Below, piece after piece: positions 24,703-33,944 of a stretch of 64,000 bases of DNA (positions are counted from its first letter, which is position 1; each line of letters begins with the position of its first letter). The notes under the pieces were generated by a model. The model saw only the letters and a program-made list of their open reading frames with translations, was not told where the DNA came from and did no database searches. Source of the stretch: Deinococcales bacterium (GTDB taxonomy: Bacteria; Deinococcota; Deinococci; Deinococcales; JAAFIG01); contig JAAFIG010000014.1 in the NCBI GenBank assembly GCA_013298595.1, forward strand, positions 47,908-111,907, given 5' to 3'. The translations under genes and the position numbers were made by a program.

Positions 24703-26433
24703 TTATTTAAGCCATGATAATTCTGGGAAACGAATCCCGTTTAGTTTGTAATCCACAAATTCGCCTTGCAGTTTTTCTTGCCATGAAACTTGTGTGGATG
24801 GCGCGGCTAAATGTATAAGTGGTTGGAGTTTTTGTTCCACTTCTTGAATTTTATAAACAATGGCTTTGCGCTCGGCAAGGTCGAGAGTTTGCCTGCCACG
24901 TTCATACAAAACCATGGCTTGGGTCTCGAGTGGATCTAAGCATTCGCCTGAAGCGTTGTACAAAGTATGACCTTGTCCTTTACAGGAATATACCGATTGG
25001 GTTAATGGATAACTGCCTAGGATATTACTGGTAAGTGGTGCCATGATCATATCAAATTCTCGATTTTTACCTCGTGTTAAAGCTTGACGGAGCAAAACAG
25101 GAACCGTCACATATTGTGGATTAATTTTTATACCAATGACTTTGGCATCACGCTGAATAACATCAATGACCGATTTCCACAAAGACGACGTGTTCGGTGC
25201 GACCAAATCAATATCAATGGTTTGACCGTCACGGTTGACAAGTAACCCATCATTATTGAGTTGATAATAACCAATTCTGGCGAGTAGAGCACGGGTTTTC
25301 TCGAGGTTATAGTCTATGACTTCTAATTCTGGGTTACGCCAATCTCCAAAAGCTTCGGTCATGGCATTCTGAGCAACTTTTGCAAGCCCGCCGTAAGCTT
25401 CTTTAACAATGGCTTGTCGGTTCATCATGTAACTCATGGCTAAACGGAAGTTAGCATTGCGAAATAAAGCTTGCTTATAAAGGTTAGCGGATTTATTCCA
25501 ATTAAAGAAAATTGCTAATGTGGTGGTTTGTGGAACAGCATTAAGTTGTAACTTACCTTTGAAAGTACCTTGTCCAATTGCGTTTTGTAATTGTGTCACT
25601 TGGTTTGGTAGCGTTGTTTCAAATTGGTCTAAACTACCTTGTAAGTAATCGGTTAGATATGCAGCACGATCTTTATAGACTTTACGAGTAATACGATTTA
25701 AGTACGGTAAACCTACACCATTAGAGTTGACATTCCAAGCAGCAAAGAATGGATTTTTATCTGCCACAATTCGCACACCAGGTTCGTAGTTTGAAAGCTT
25801 AAAAGCTCCTGCTGACACCATTTTTTCGACTTTTTCGGTTGCTCCCCACATATCTTTAATACCTGCAAATCCATCTCGTTGTAAGACTGGCTCGAGAATA
25901 TGGGATGCCCAAGGTACAATGGACATGGTGTCTATGGCATCGGCTACCACTTTGGGAAATTCAAAAACAACGGTTTGTGAGTCAGGACTACTGACAAGTA
26001 CTGGTTTGCCTTCTATAAAAAAGCGATCTCGGCGATTGGTAATAATTTCGCTTGAAGTATGAATTTTAGCTGTTGTCACCCAGTCTTGACCTGTGATTGG
26101 TCTTCCATCGGACCATTTTAATTCTGGGCGCAATTTGACGGTCCAAATTAATTTATTACTTGATAGCGAATAAGATTCTGCCATGTATGGCAAAGCGTCC
26201 CCCGAAATTGGATCTTTAATAAATAATCCTCTGGGGTTAATCACACTTTCAATGCTGTCTGAGATGGTTTCGGCGAATGGATTTAATTTGTAATCGAAAA
26301 TATCACCATAACTGTAGGTACCACCACTGATTTCAGTTGGGCTGGATACAGTCCATGCTTTTGGGAAAATAAACGGTGCAGCTTGAGCTAAACTCGAGCC
26401 GATAAAGGCAGCTAGAATAATTAATTTTTTCAT
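24703..26433 (-). CDS. Oligopeptide-type ABC transporter substrate-binding protein (SBP_bac_5)
   Basis: The product is 576 aa with a signal peptide ending at about residue 19 (AQAA). The family 5 fold is recognisable from PYMAESYSLSSNKLIWTVKL, then LRPELKWSDGRPITGQDW and FRLAMSYMMNRQAI. It binds peptides or other small molecules outside the membrane for import. No permease or ATPase genes are nearby. No lipobox: it may be released or held by the transporter. CTCGAG copies are unusually sparse in this gene and the next, a hint of different history. Shine-Dalgarno AGGAAA precedes the ATG. Confidence 0.88.
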   Translation of the reverse strand: MKKLIILAAFIGSSLAQAAPFIFPKAWTVSSPTEISGGTYSYGDIFDYKLNPFAETISDSIESVINPRGLFIKDPISGDALPYMAESYSLSSNKLIWTVKLRPELKWSDGRPITGQDWVTTAKIHTSSEIITNRRDRFFIEGKPVLVSSPDSQTVVFEFPKVVADAIDTMSIVPWASHILEPVLQRDGFAGIKDMWGATEKVEKMVSAGAFKLSNYEPGVRIVADKNPFFAAWNVNSNGVGLPYLNRITRKVYKDRAAYLTDYLQGSLDQFETTLPNQVTQLQNAIGQGTFKGKLQLNAVPQTTTLAIFFNWNKSANLYKQALFRNANFRLAMSYMMNRQAIVKEAYGGLAKVAQNAMTEAFGDWRNPELEVIDYNLEKTRALLARIGYYQLNNDGLLVNRDGQTIDIDLVAPNTSSLWKSVIDVIQRDAKVIGIKINPQYVTVPVLLRQALTRGKNREFDMIMAPLTSNILGSYPLTQSVYSCKGQGHTLYNASGECLDPLETQAMVLYERGRQTLDLAERKAIVYKIQEVEQKLQPLIHLAAPSTQVSWQEKLQGEFVDYKLNGIRFPELSWLK

Positions 26434-26444
26434 AAGATTTCCTT

Positions 26445-27683
26445 TTACTGTGCGGGATTGCGTAATAGTGCATCTGGGCTATCAGGTGCAGCGCTAAGGC
26501 TTTCAAGAAAGGCTTCTAATTGATTCAGTTCGTTTTTGTTTAATCCTAAACCCGTAATTTCGGTTATACCCATTGGTGCTTTAGGTGCTTCGTTGTAATG
26601 TTCAAGAACAGCTCTTAGGGTTTTGAATTGTCCTGCGTGCATGTAGGGTGCTGTTTGAGCAACATTGCGTAAACTTGGTGTTTTATAAGCTCGCATGGCT
26701 TGAATACCTTGGTTAACTGGTTGTGTTTGACAAACTTTTTGGTTATCACTGTAAATCCCTGCACATCCAAACTCGAGGCTCGAGACTTGTGGGTTGACAG
26801 TGCTACGCCCTACATCTAATGGTAAATCTGCAACCATTGGCACACCTGTGTTATGAAATTGTTGATCGCTGAGTTGTGACCCCGAATGGCAAGTGACACA
26901 TTTGGCTTTGCCAATGAATAACCGCATTCCAGCTTGTTCGTTTTCTTTAAGGATTTTATCGGTACTACGATTTTCACGCAGCGCTTGGATATATTGATCT
27001 GCTCGAGATTCTCCTGGTTTTATCAGTCGTTCGTAAGCAGCAATGGATTTGCCAACATTGGCAAAAATTCGATTAACCAGAATCTGGTCGGATGTGGTCA
27101 TGTGTTGCCAGTTAGCTTTGGCATCTTCATCGCCGAGTGGGCTGGCATTATCTGGGAAGCGAAAGTAATCGTCTAATGGTGGCATCGAACCGAATATTGT
27201 TTCGTATTCATTTTTATAATGTGTAAAAATTATCTGTGCTACAGCAGCTCGGCTAAATCCATGTTCGCTCGGGTTTTCGATTGGTCCGAGGGCTTGTGAC
27301 CATAGTGAATCGCTGCGCCCATCCCAAAATTGCCATTTATTCCATGTGGCACCAACAATTGTTGGCGCATTACGATTTGTCATACCGATACCTTCAGAGA
27401 CTTGTTTGGCATCTGAAAAATATGTATCTGGCACATGGCAAGAAGCACAGGCAATTTCGCCTGATTCGCTGAATCGTTTATCAAAGAAAAGCTGATGCCC
27501 TAGCTTTGCAGCTTTTGGATTATCAGCAACTGCATTGGTTTGGTCTTTTGGAATAGTGGTACTTCTTTGTAGTCCTAGAAGTAAGGTTTTTTCTTCAGGA
27601 GTCCAATTTTCAATACCTAAAACAATGGAAGTTATAGCGAATATAATTCCAACAATCACATAGAGCACAACGGAAGCCTTCAT
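26445..27683 (-). CDS. Di-haem cytochrome c peroxidase (MauG/CcpA family)
   Basis: The product is 412 aa. After an N-terminal anchor helix come two c-type haem motifs, CASCH in IACASCHVPDTYFSD and CVTCH in AKCVTCHSGSQL, plus the family stretches FWDGRSDSLW and PYMHAGQF. Members reduce H2O2 or oxidise protein side chains in the periplasm. ATG 27683 has TAAACT 8 nt before it; GTG 27701 is the alternative. It is 11 nt upstream of the peptide-binding protein gene, so the two are likely co-transcribed. Confidence 0.92.
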   Translation of the reverse strand: MKASVVLYVIVGIIFAITSIVLGIENWTPEEKTLLLGLQRSTTIPKDQTNAVADNPKAAKLGHQLFFDKRFSESGEIACASCHVPDTYFSDAKQVSEGIGMTNRNAPTIVGATWNKWQFWDGRSDSLWSQALGPIENPSEHGFSRAAVAQIIFTHYKNEYETIFGSMPPLDDYFRFPDNASPLGDEDAKANWQHMTTSDQILVNRIFANVGKSIAAYERLIKPGESRADQYIQALRENRSTDKILKENEQAGMRLFIGKAKCVTCHSGSQLSDQQFHNTGVPMVADLPLDVGRSTVNPQVSSLEFGCAGIYSDNQKVCQTQPVNQGIQAMRAYKTPSLRNVAQTAPYMHAGQFKTLRAVLEHYNEAPKAPMGITEITGLGLNKNELNQLEAFLESLSAAPDSPDALLRNPAQ

Positions 27684-27890
27684 CGTTGTGAAGTTTAGCA
27701 CATGGGTTTATTTTGCAATGACGAAAAAAATAAGTTTGTGTGCTTAGCTGTGTCTTCTTAAAAAATATTCTTTTCATTCGTTAAAAACAACTAAACAGCA
27801 TTACCTAAGGTTAAAGTTATCAATCAATCCTTACAAAATCCTTACAAAAAGCCCACTTGACAGCTTTGTTATGAACCCCAAGAATACAGA

Positions 27891-29288
27891 ATGCCTCTCG
27901 ATTCACTTGGCAATACTGTCAGCAGCCATTCAGCCACCGCTGTACAACATCTCGAGGCTGCATTGGATTGCTTTTTACATTTTCGTGGTTCAATGCCACT
28001 TGAGTTACAAACGGCTCTCGAGATAGAACCTGATTTTGCTTTGTGTCATGCGTTTCAGGCGTACCTAGGGGTGCTGGGAACAGAACCCTTGGATGCACTA
28101 GCAGCTCGAGAAAAGTTTTTTCAATTCAATATAAAAAAGACTGTATCCACGCGAGAACGAGGGCATTTAGCAGCAGCGGCAGCATTGCTCGATGGGGATT
28201 TGCTTGGCGCTGGGCATGTGCTCGAGGATGTACTGGTAGAAAATCCAAGGGATTTACTGGCATTAGCAGTTGGGCATCAAATCGATTTTTTTACAGGTAA
28301 CAGCCGAATGTTGCGAGACCGCCCTGCATTGGCTTTAACTGCTTGGACACCTGAAGATAAAAATTATGCCAATGTATTGGGGATGCTGGCATTTGGTCTC
28401 GAGGAATGTCATCAGCATGACCGAGCTTTTGAACTTGGTTTTGAAGCTGTTGAACGCAACCCACGCGATGTTTGGGCACTGCATGCCGTCGGGCATACTT
28501 TTGAGGAAACAGGTCAGTTTAAGGCTGGCATGAACTACTACGATGCTCGAGCCAATGATTGGACATTAGGTAATTATTTTATTATTCATAACTGGTGGCA
28601 TTACGCTTTGTTTGCACTCGAGGCTGGCGAAGTAACTCGGGTACTCGAGATTTTTGATGCTGTGTTATTTGCACCCGATAATGGTGGATTAGCACTGCAA
28701 TTACTTGATGCTAGTGCTTTGTTATGGCGCTTACGGCTCGAAGGGCACAGAGAAACGCCTCGCTTTTCGAGTTTAGCAAATAAGTGGCTCAACCGTATCG
28801 AGCCAGCTTTTTATGCCTTTAATGACATGCACGCCACCATGGCATTTGTTGGCGCAGGCTGGGAAGATCATGCCCAAGCCCTGATTAACAGCCGTGAGCG
28901 TTGGCTCGAGTCAAACCCTCAAAGCAACAATGCTGCCATGACCAGAGCCATTGGCTTACCTGTTTGTCAAGCAATTCTGGCATTTGAACGCAAACAATTT
29001 GATACGGTTGTGGCTCTCCTCTATCCGATTCGGCGACGCATTCACGAATTTGGTGGTTCACATGCCCAACGTGACGTGGTCTTAAAAACTTTACTCGAGG
29101 CTGCACTGCGCGGCAAACGCTTTGATATTGCACAGAGTATGATTTCTGAACGTATCGCAGTACGTCCCAAAAGCCCTTACAATTGGCAAAAGTACAGTGC
29201 TGTGCTCGAGGGCGTGGGTCAGCAAACCCAAGCTTTACTTGCTAGACAAAAAGCTATTTCGCTGGTTCAACAAACGAGAACGGATTAG
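27891..29288 (+). CDS. TTC38-like tetratricopeptide protein
   Basis: The product is 465 aa. The hallmark HNWWHYALFALEAGE and the preceding WALHAVGHTFEETGQFKAGM match the TTC38 family, an all-helical TPR-like protein found from bacteria to humans with no settled biochemical role. It is cytosolic. Promoter TTGACA (27857-27862), 17 nt, AAGAAT (27880-27885) ends 5 nt before ATG: leaderless layout. Its last 35 bp overlap the end of the convergent AttH-like gene, an antisense overlap that could matter for expression. Confidence 0.85.
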   Translation: MPLDSLGNTVSSHSATAVQHLEAALDCFLHFRGSMPLELQTALEIEPDFALCHAFQAYLGVLGTEPLDALAAREKFFQFNIKKTVSTRERGHLAAAAALLDGDLLGAGHVLEDVLVENPRDLLALAVGHQIDFFTGNSRMLRDRPALALTAWTPEDKNYANVLGMLAFGLEECHQHDRAFELGFEAVERNPRDVWALHAVGHTFEETGQFKAGMNYYDARANDWTLGNYFIIHNWWHYALFALEAGEVTRVLEIFDAVLFAPDNGGLALQLLDASALLWRLRLEGHRETPRFSSLANKWLNRIEPAFYAFNDMHATMAFVGAGWEDHAQALINSRERWLESNPQSNNAAMTRAIGLPVCQAILAFERKQFDTVVALLYPIRRRIHEFGGSHAQRDVVLKTLLEAALRGKRFDIAQSMISERIAVRPKSPYNWQKYSAVLEGVGQQTQALLARQKAISLVQQTRTD

Positions 29289-30351
29289 CAAATGGGTTTT
29301 TCATTGGGGTGTACCCAGTTAATTCCATATACCCTTTACCTCGAGTCGAACCCGTAATTTCAATAGCCCCTTCGTAATAATTAAAACCAGCTGTGGCTCG
29401 AGCTTCAACTTCTTGGGCATCCACCACAGGTTTGACATTGAGCACAGTACCATCCTCGAGTTTTAAATACCAACGGGTTGGGTATTTGCCACCACTGGGC
29501 GAAACCCACCAGTCCCACGGGGTCATTTCGATGTTGCGTTCCTCTTTGGTGGTGCCATCTGGGTAAGAAATACTGGCGAATTTATCAGAAATCCCACCTT
29601 TGGCATTACGCACTCGGTAAATCATGATATCGCGCCCATCCTCGAGATTCATACTCATCCAATCCCAACGCGGAGCAAAACTGGCACTACCATCAGTGCC
29701 AATATCGCTACCACCCCATTGATGGTCGAGCCAGGCAATACCACCAACTTTTTCGCCATTGTAGGTACCACTGATCTCGAGCCGTGTGGCACTGTAATAA
29801 TACATTCGCCCAGTCTCGAGATTACCACTCCAACCAGGACCATGAATCGCTTCTTTACGCAGGGGACGCAATTGCAAATCTATGGCTTCTCGCCCTTTGA
29901 GCGAGAACTTAGCTGTGTAAATACCAGAATTTTCTCGAGTCATTCGCCAATCGCCCAGTCCAACATTCATCCGTGTGGTATCGGCAAAACCTTCTTTGAC
30001 TGCCACTTCGGGTTTTGCTCTTGGTACAGTGCTGTACTCAGTACTTTGGTAAGTGCCTATTTGTTTGTTAACAATACTGTAATGCCCAAAAAATAAAGCA
30101 TTCGGAAATTGCTGTGCGAGGTTATACGGCGCGGAATCGGGAATATAGACTTGGAAAATAGCTGCTGCAATACCTCTTGTACCAGAACTTATCTCGAGAT
30201 GGGCGTTTAAGTACCACCATTCCACAGGTGCTTTATGTGCTGCCTGATCAAGAATTGGATCGGGTTTACGTTCAACAAATGCCTCGAGTGAACGCATGGT
30301 CGCAGGGGCACAGGCAATCAATGCTAAGGCTAAGACAACAAATCTTTTCAT
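29254..30351 (-). CDS. AttH/CrtC-like lipocalin-domain lipoprotein
   Basis: The product is 365 aa. The signal MKRFVVLALALIAC ends in a lipobox-like LIAC, so it is probably lipidated. The domain shows the AttH/carotenoid 1,2-hydratase-type motifs EWWYLNAHLE, GPGWSGNLETGRMYYYSATRL and AWLDHQWGG. Fold is a double lipocalin. Bacterial AttH proteins are secreted and poorly characterised; some relatives hydrate carotenoids, and Deinococcota are carotenoid producers. TAGAAT lies 6 nt before ATG 30351. Confidence 0.85.
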   Translation of the reverse strand: MKRFVVLALALIACAPATMRSLEAFVERKPDPILDQAAHKAPVEWWYLNAHLEISSGTRGIAAAIFQVYIPDSAPYNLAQQFPNALFFGHYSIVNKQIGTYQSTEYSTVPRAKPEVAVKEGFADTTRMNVGLGDWRMTRENSGIYTAKFSLKGREAIDLQLRPLRKEAIHGPGWSGNLETGRMYYYSATRLEISGTYNGEKVGGIAWLDHQWGGSDIGTDGSASFAPRWDWMSMNLEDGRDIMIYRVRNAKGGISDKFASISYPDGTTKEERNIEMTPWDWWVSPSGGKYPTRWYLKLEDGTVLNVKPVVDAQEVEARATAGFNYYEGAIEITGSTRGKGYMELTGYTPMKNPFANPFSFVEPAK

Positions 30352-30426
30352 AGACGTATTCTATGTGCTCGAGGTATTTAGCGATGCAAGCCACATCACT
30401 AAAATAAACCTCGCCACGATAACTTC

Positions 30427-31632
30427 TTAATTCAGTATTTGCGGCAAAACCACTGTAAATGTACTGCCTAGCCCAACTGCACTCGAGACCCGAATTGTGC
30501 CACCATGCACTTCAACAATGCGTTGGGCAATGACTAAACCAAGCCCAGTACCATCTGGGTTAAGTTCTGGATTCTCGAGTTTACCAAAGGGCTTAAAGAG
30601 TTTTTCAAGATCAGCAGTGGCAATGCCAATACCTTCATCTATGATTCGCAACTCGAGATTATCACCTGAGTCAATCGCTTCGATATAAACATTGCTATTG
30701 GGTTTAGAAAATTTAATGGCATTACTGATTAAATTGAATAACACTTGACGAATTTGGCGTTGGTCAGCAGCTATAGATAAACTTTCAGGTGCTCGCACAT
30801 GCAATTCGACTTGTTTATTTCGGGCTGTTTCTAACATATCACGCATCACATTTCTGGCAAGTTCATCGAGTTGGAACAAGGCTCGAGTTGGTTTTTTAAT
30901 ACCCGCCTCTAAACGATAAAACTCAAGTAAATCGCTGGTCACTGCGTTTAAATGGTGGGCTGCATGACTGATTTGCTCGAGTTGTTGGCGCTGTTCTTCA
31001 TCTAATTGGCTACTTTCGAGTAATTCTGAAGCCCATAAGACAATGGCAAGTGGGGTGCGGAGTTCATGCGCAAGTTGGGCTAAGTATTGGTTTTGTAGGG
31101 TTTGTGAATGATGGGCTGCTTGTTTAGCTTGCTCGAGTAACGTTTCGGCTTTTTGTTGTTGATCACCACTCATTTGTGAAGCCAATTGCAACATGGCTCG
31201 CTCGAGGCTTTGCACATGACTGGTTAAATCTTGGACTTCTAAGCGCAATTTTTGTGATTCCAAATGCGATTCCCGAGCTGCTTGCAGAATATGGGTTTGT
31301 TCAATAAATTTTCCGCCCAAAATTTCGATCACCAAAAAAGCCCGTTCCTGACTATGAATCGCACTGGCTTCAAGCGCATGATCTTTACCATCTGTGGTTT
31401 CTATCCAGATACCACTGCGAATCCGACCAATTTTTTCTTCAGCCCAAAATACCCGTGCATCCACTAAAAAATTCTCGAGGAATGGTGACTGACTGGCATT
31501 CAGCACGTTTTGCTGAAAAAAATGCTGCATCCATTTTGGCACTCGAGTCAGTAGTAATAACTCGCCGTTCAACTGCCATTCTAGCGCCACCCAACCCGCA
31601 CTCTCGAGCAGTTCAGCAGGTACGACAGTCAT
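30427..31632 (-). CDS. Soluble sensor histidine kinase
   Basis: The product is 401 aa with no TM. The N-terminal about 110 residues look like a PAS-type sensor, followed by a long coiled coil (residues 120-180). H-box is LAHELRTPLAIVLWASELL; N-box QVLFNLISNAIKFSKPN; G1 IIDEGIGIA; G2 GTGLGLVIAQRIVEVHGG. It overlaps the GTPase gene by ATGA. No response regulator is in the operon. Its partner proteins (GTPase, BON-like membrane protein, coiled-coil protein) suggest a signalling unit at the membrane. Confidence 0.92.
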   Translation of the reverse strand: MTVVPAELLESAGWVALEWQLNGELLLLTRVPKWMQHFFQQNVLNASQSPFLENFLVDARVFWAEEKIGRIRSGIWIETTDGKDHALEASAIHSQERAFLVIEILGGKFIEQTHILQAARESHLESQKLRLEVQDLTSHVQSLERAMLQLASQMSGDQQQKAETLLEQAKQAAHHSQTLQNQYLAQLAHELRTPLAIVLWASELLESSQLDEEQRQQLEQISHAAHHLNAVTSDLLEFYRLEAGIKKPTRALFQLDELARNVMRDMLETARNKQVELHVRAPESLSIAADQRQIRQVLFNLISNAIKFSKPNSNVYIEAIDSGDNLELRIIDEGIGIATADLEKLFKPFGKLENPELNPDGTGLGLVIAQRIVEVHGGTIRVSSAVGLGSTFTVVLPQILN

Positions 31633-32162
31633 GACTTTGCCTTTAAAAGCATAGCCTGTGCAAGTTGTTGGAAAGCAGATTCAACATGCTCACCAGTTAA
31701 TGCACTGGTATTCAACACGGAGATATTCAGTTCTGCGAGTTGTTGCAGGTCTACTCGCCATTCATTTTGTAAATCGGCTTTGTTTAACAATAAAATGACA
31801 GGTAATGTACCAAAATTCTCGATCACTCGAGTATGTAATTTCAGACTTTCATCTAAAGTTTGTGGACGTGTACCATCGGCAACCAACAAATATCCAGACA
31901 TGCCACGCAAGTAAGTGGTTTGCACTTTTTGGTACGCATCCTCGCCATTGATATCCCAAACAATTAAATTGGCTGTACCATGTTGGCTTTCAATCAATTT
32001 CTTTTCGATTCGTACACCCACTGTTGTATGGTACTGCGCTGAAAAAATGCTATGCACAAAACGAGCAATCAAACTCGATTTGCCGACTGCCGAACCACCC
32101 AGTAAACACACTTTAAATTGCATAACAGATTCTGTATTCATTAAAATTCCACCATAATTCAT
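31629..32162 (-). CDS. Rab/Ras-like small GTPase
   Basis: The product is up to 177 aa. G1 GGSAVGKSS, switch I with the G2 Thr in YHTTVGVRIE, G3 as WDINGED (departing from DxxGQ), G4 NKAD and G5 TSAL are all present. Bacterial Rab-like GTPases of this type are best known next to MglA/roadblock and OmpA-like proteins. Two starts are possible: ATG 32162 (ATGA overlap with the upstream gene) or ATG 32141, which has GGTGG 7 nt upstream. Confidence 0.9.
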   Translation of the reverse strand: MNYGGILMNTESVMQFKVCLLGGSAVGKSSLIARFVHSIFSAQYHTTVGVRIEKKLIESQHGTANLIVWDINGEDAYQKVQTTYLRGMSGYLLVADGTRPQTLDESLKLHTRVIENFGTLPVILLLNKADLQNEWRVDLQQLAELNISVLNTSALTGEHVESAFQQLAQAMLLKAKS

Positions 32163-33502
32163 TGTGCAGCAACTAACTGCAATCCTTTTGAGTTAATACC
32201 AGTAATACCAGCAAAACCTTTAATAATCAGTTTAGCGCGTTTTAACCAAGCCTCAGTAGCATAGCCTGTTAAACGCAAAATCCCGTTCTCGAGTTGCAAG
32301 ACTGTGCTCGAGTCTGGCTCAATGGCTTTTTTAACTCGTTGGAGCACCAATTTTGGCTCGAGTGATTGAAATTCACCCCAAACTTGAACCGTATCAGCAT
32401 AGCCCAGTTCTGTCATCACCACGCTTGGTGCACGAGACAGTGGGTCGTGCAAGCCAACTAAGCGCTGCTGACTATCTTCGATAATTAAGAAACCTGGTTC
32501 AAAACGCAATTTTCGCATCGCATTTTGCCATCGTGTATTTTGCAAAACAGTAAAAGCAGCAAACACCAACCCAGCCACAACCAACAAACCAATAATCTGT
32601 TTGGAATAACGCATCAGCGAACTAGGCGCAGGTTTGCGTTTTTCTTGGGCTTGTTGGGCATAAACAGTGGTTAAACAAGACTCGAGTAAAGGCTTGGCAG
32701 TTTCAAAACTGGATGTGTCACCGACAAAATTGGTTAATTGCGGCGAGAAACGTAATTCAATACTCTCGAGGGCAACTGCTAAACCATCAGCTAATTCTGC
32801 TGGGGCTGTGCCTCGAACAGCCGCAGCAATGGTTGCATGTGGCGAGGTTTCCACAAGAACCATCAAATTACCTATTTTAAAAGTTCTGATGTTTTCATCC
32901 TGCATTTGAAAACTATCTCGAGCAAAATCTTGAATGGCGGTCAGCATGGCACTGACTAAATCACCATCGGCACTGGCAGAAGCACCAACTTCAGCCAGTA
33001 GCAACCCTGTTTCACGATGAATTAACAACACTTGTTCGACACGATACGCCAAGGTGTGATACAAAACAATTTCGGCAAAAGGTCTGCCTGTACGCATAGA
33101 CTCGAGCCGCCAAGCAAAACTACGAGGCGAAACACTGACATCTAAAACACGATTAAAATTCTCAAAAGTCCGTTCGACCAAACTCGAAACCACCCGCCGA
33201 ATGGTTGGCATCATAACTGGAAATAATGCCTCGGAAATCCCTTCTGGATTAGCCCGAACCGATTCAAACAAAGCCTTTTCGATGGTTGGAGCCAGCACTC
33301 GAGCAAACCGAGCATCTTTAGAAGCCAAATTCATCGCTTCGTTCATCACAGCACTTAACTCCGCTGCCCTGACCAAAGGATCATCTAAACGATGCTCGAG
33401 CGAACCAAGCCGTTGGTGTTCATCGGCAAATAAAACACCCCGCAACTTTTCTAAAGAAGCATCTGTTTTATCTTCTCGAAGCTCATCCCGAACAGCAGTC
33501 AT
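32159..33502 (-). CDS. Single-pass membrane protein with cytosolic sensor-like region and BON-like C-terminus
   Basis: The product is 447 aa. Residues 15-40 (LEKLRGVLFADEHQRLGSLE) resemble a segment in the neighbouring coiled-coil protein. The middle (RSFAWRLESMRTGRPFAEIV, then YHTLAYRVEQVLLIHRETGLL) strongly recalls cyanobacterial OmpA-family proteins that sit beside a small GTPase, and has a roadblock/longin-like feel. One TM follows at about 305-325, then a C-terminal exported domain with two BON/OsmY-like units. It should link outside signals to the GTPase encoded next. Confidence 0.75.
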   Translation of the reverse strand: MTAVRDELREDKTDASLEKLRGVLFADEHQRLGSLEHRLDDPLVRAAELSAVMNEAMNLASKDARFARVLAPTIEKALFESVRANPEGISEALFPVMMPTIRRVVSSLVERTFENFNRVLDVSVSPRSFAWRLESMRTGRPFAEIVLYHTLAYRVEQVLLIHRETGLLLAEVGASASADGDLVSAMLTAIQDFARDSFQMQDENIRTFKIGNLMVLVETSPHATIAAAVRGTAPAELADGLAVALESIELRFSPQLTNFVGDTSSFETAKPLLESCLTTVYAQQAQEKRKPAPSSLMRYSKQIIGLLVVAGLVFAAFTVLQNTRWQNAMRKLRFEPGFLIIEDSQQRLVGLHDPLSRAPSVVMTELGYADTVQVWGEFQSLEPKLVLQRVKKAIEPDSSTVLQLENGILRLTGYATEAWLKRAKLIIKGFAGITGINSKGLQLVAAQ

Positions 33503-33506
33503 AAGT

Positions 33507-33902
33507 TTACTCAGCCTCGAGTTGTTGGGCTAAAGCCACCAATAAAGCAGCCAATTTTGATTTATCACGCAAACGTTGCCCAGCAGCTGTATTGACATTT
33601 TCGGCATGTTGCGTGTCCAAACGACTAACCTCAAAAGCCACACTCTTAGAAATCCGATTTGCTTCAGAATGCAATGCCTTATCTTGGCGTTGTGCTTCCA
33701 TACGAATCTTAGAATCTAAATCTTCTTTAGCAGCAGCTAATTCCTTCTCGAGATGCTCCGAACGCTGTTCAAGGGCAACAACTCTGGCTTCCAAAGAGGA
33801 TAAATCTTTGCCCAAAGAACGTTGCGTCTCGCCAAATAAAATATCGCGGACTTGCTCGAGGCTGGACTCATTGGTGACAGAATTCATAGATTTGGTTGAC
33901 AT
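33507..33902 (-). CDS. Coiled-coil protein, first gene of the GTPase/histidine-kinase operon
   Basis: The product is 131 aa, almost all heptad-like helix (SLEARVVALEQRSEHLEKEL and AAAKEDLDSKIRMEAQ). Residues 15-35 (LEQVRDILFGETQRSLGKDL) share a pattern with residues 18-40 of the next protein, suggesting a common docking motif. ATG 33902 is chosen: TATTCT (33909-33914) lies 6 nt upstream, leaving the earlier ATG outside a leaderless mRNA. The next gene starts 5 nt after its stop. Confidence 0.75.
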   Translation of the reverse strand: MSTKSMNSVTNESSLEQVRDILFGETQRSLGKDLSSLEARVVALEQRSEHLEKELAAAKEDLDSKIRMEAQRQDKALHSEANRISKSVAFEVSRLDTQHAENVNTAAGQRLRDKSKLAALLVALAQQLEAE

Positions 33903-33944
33903 AAAAGCAGAATACTGCATTTGGCTGGGTTTGTGCAGCCTATC

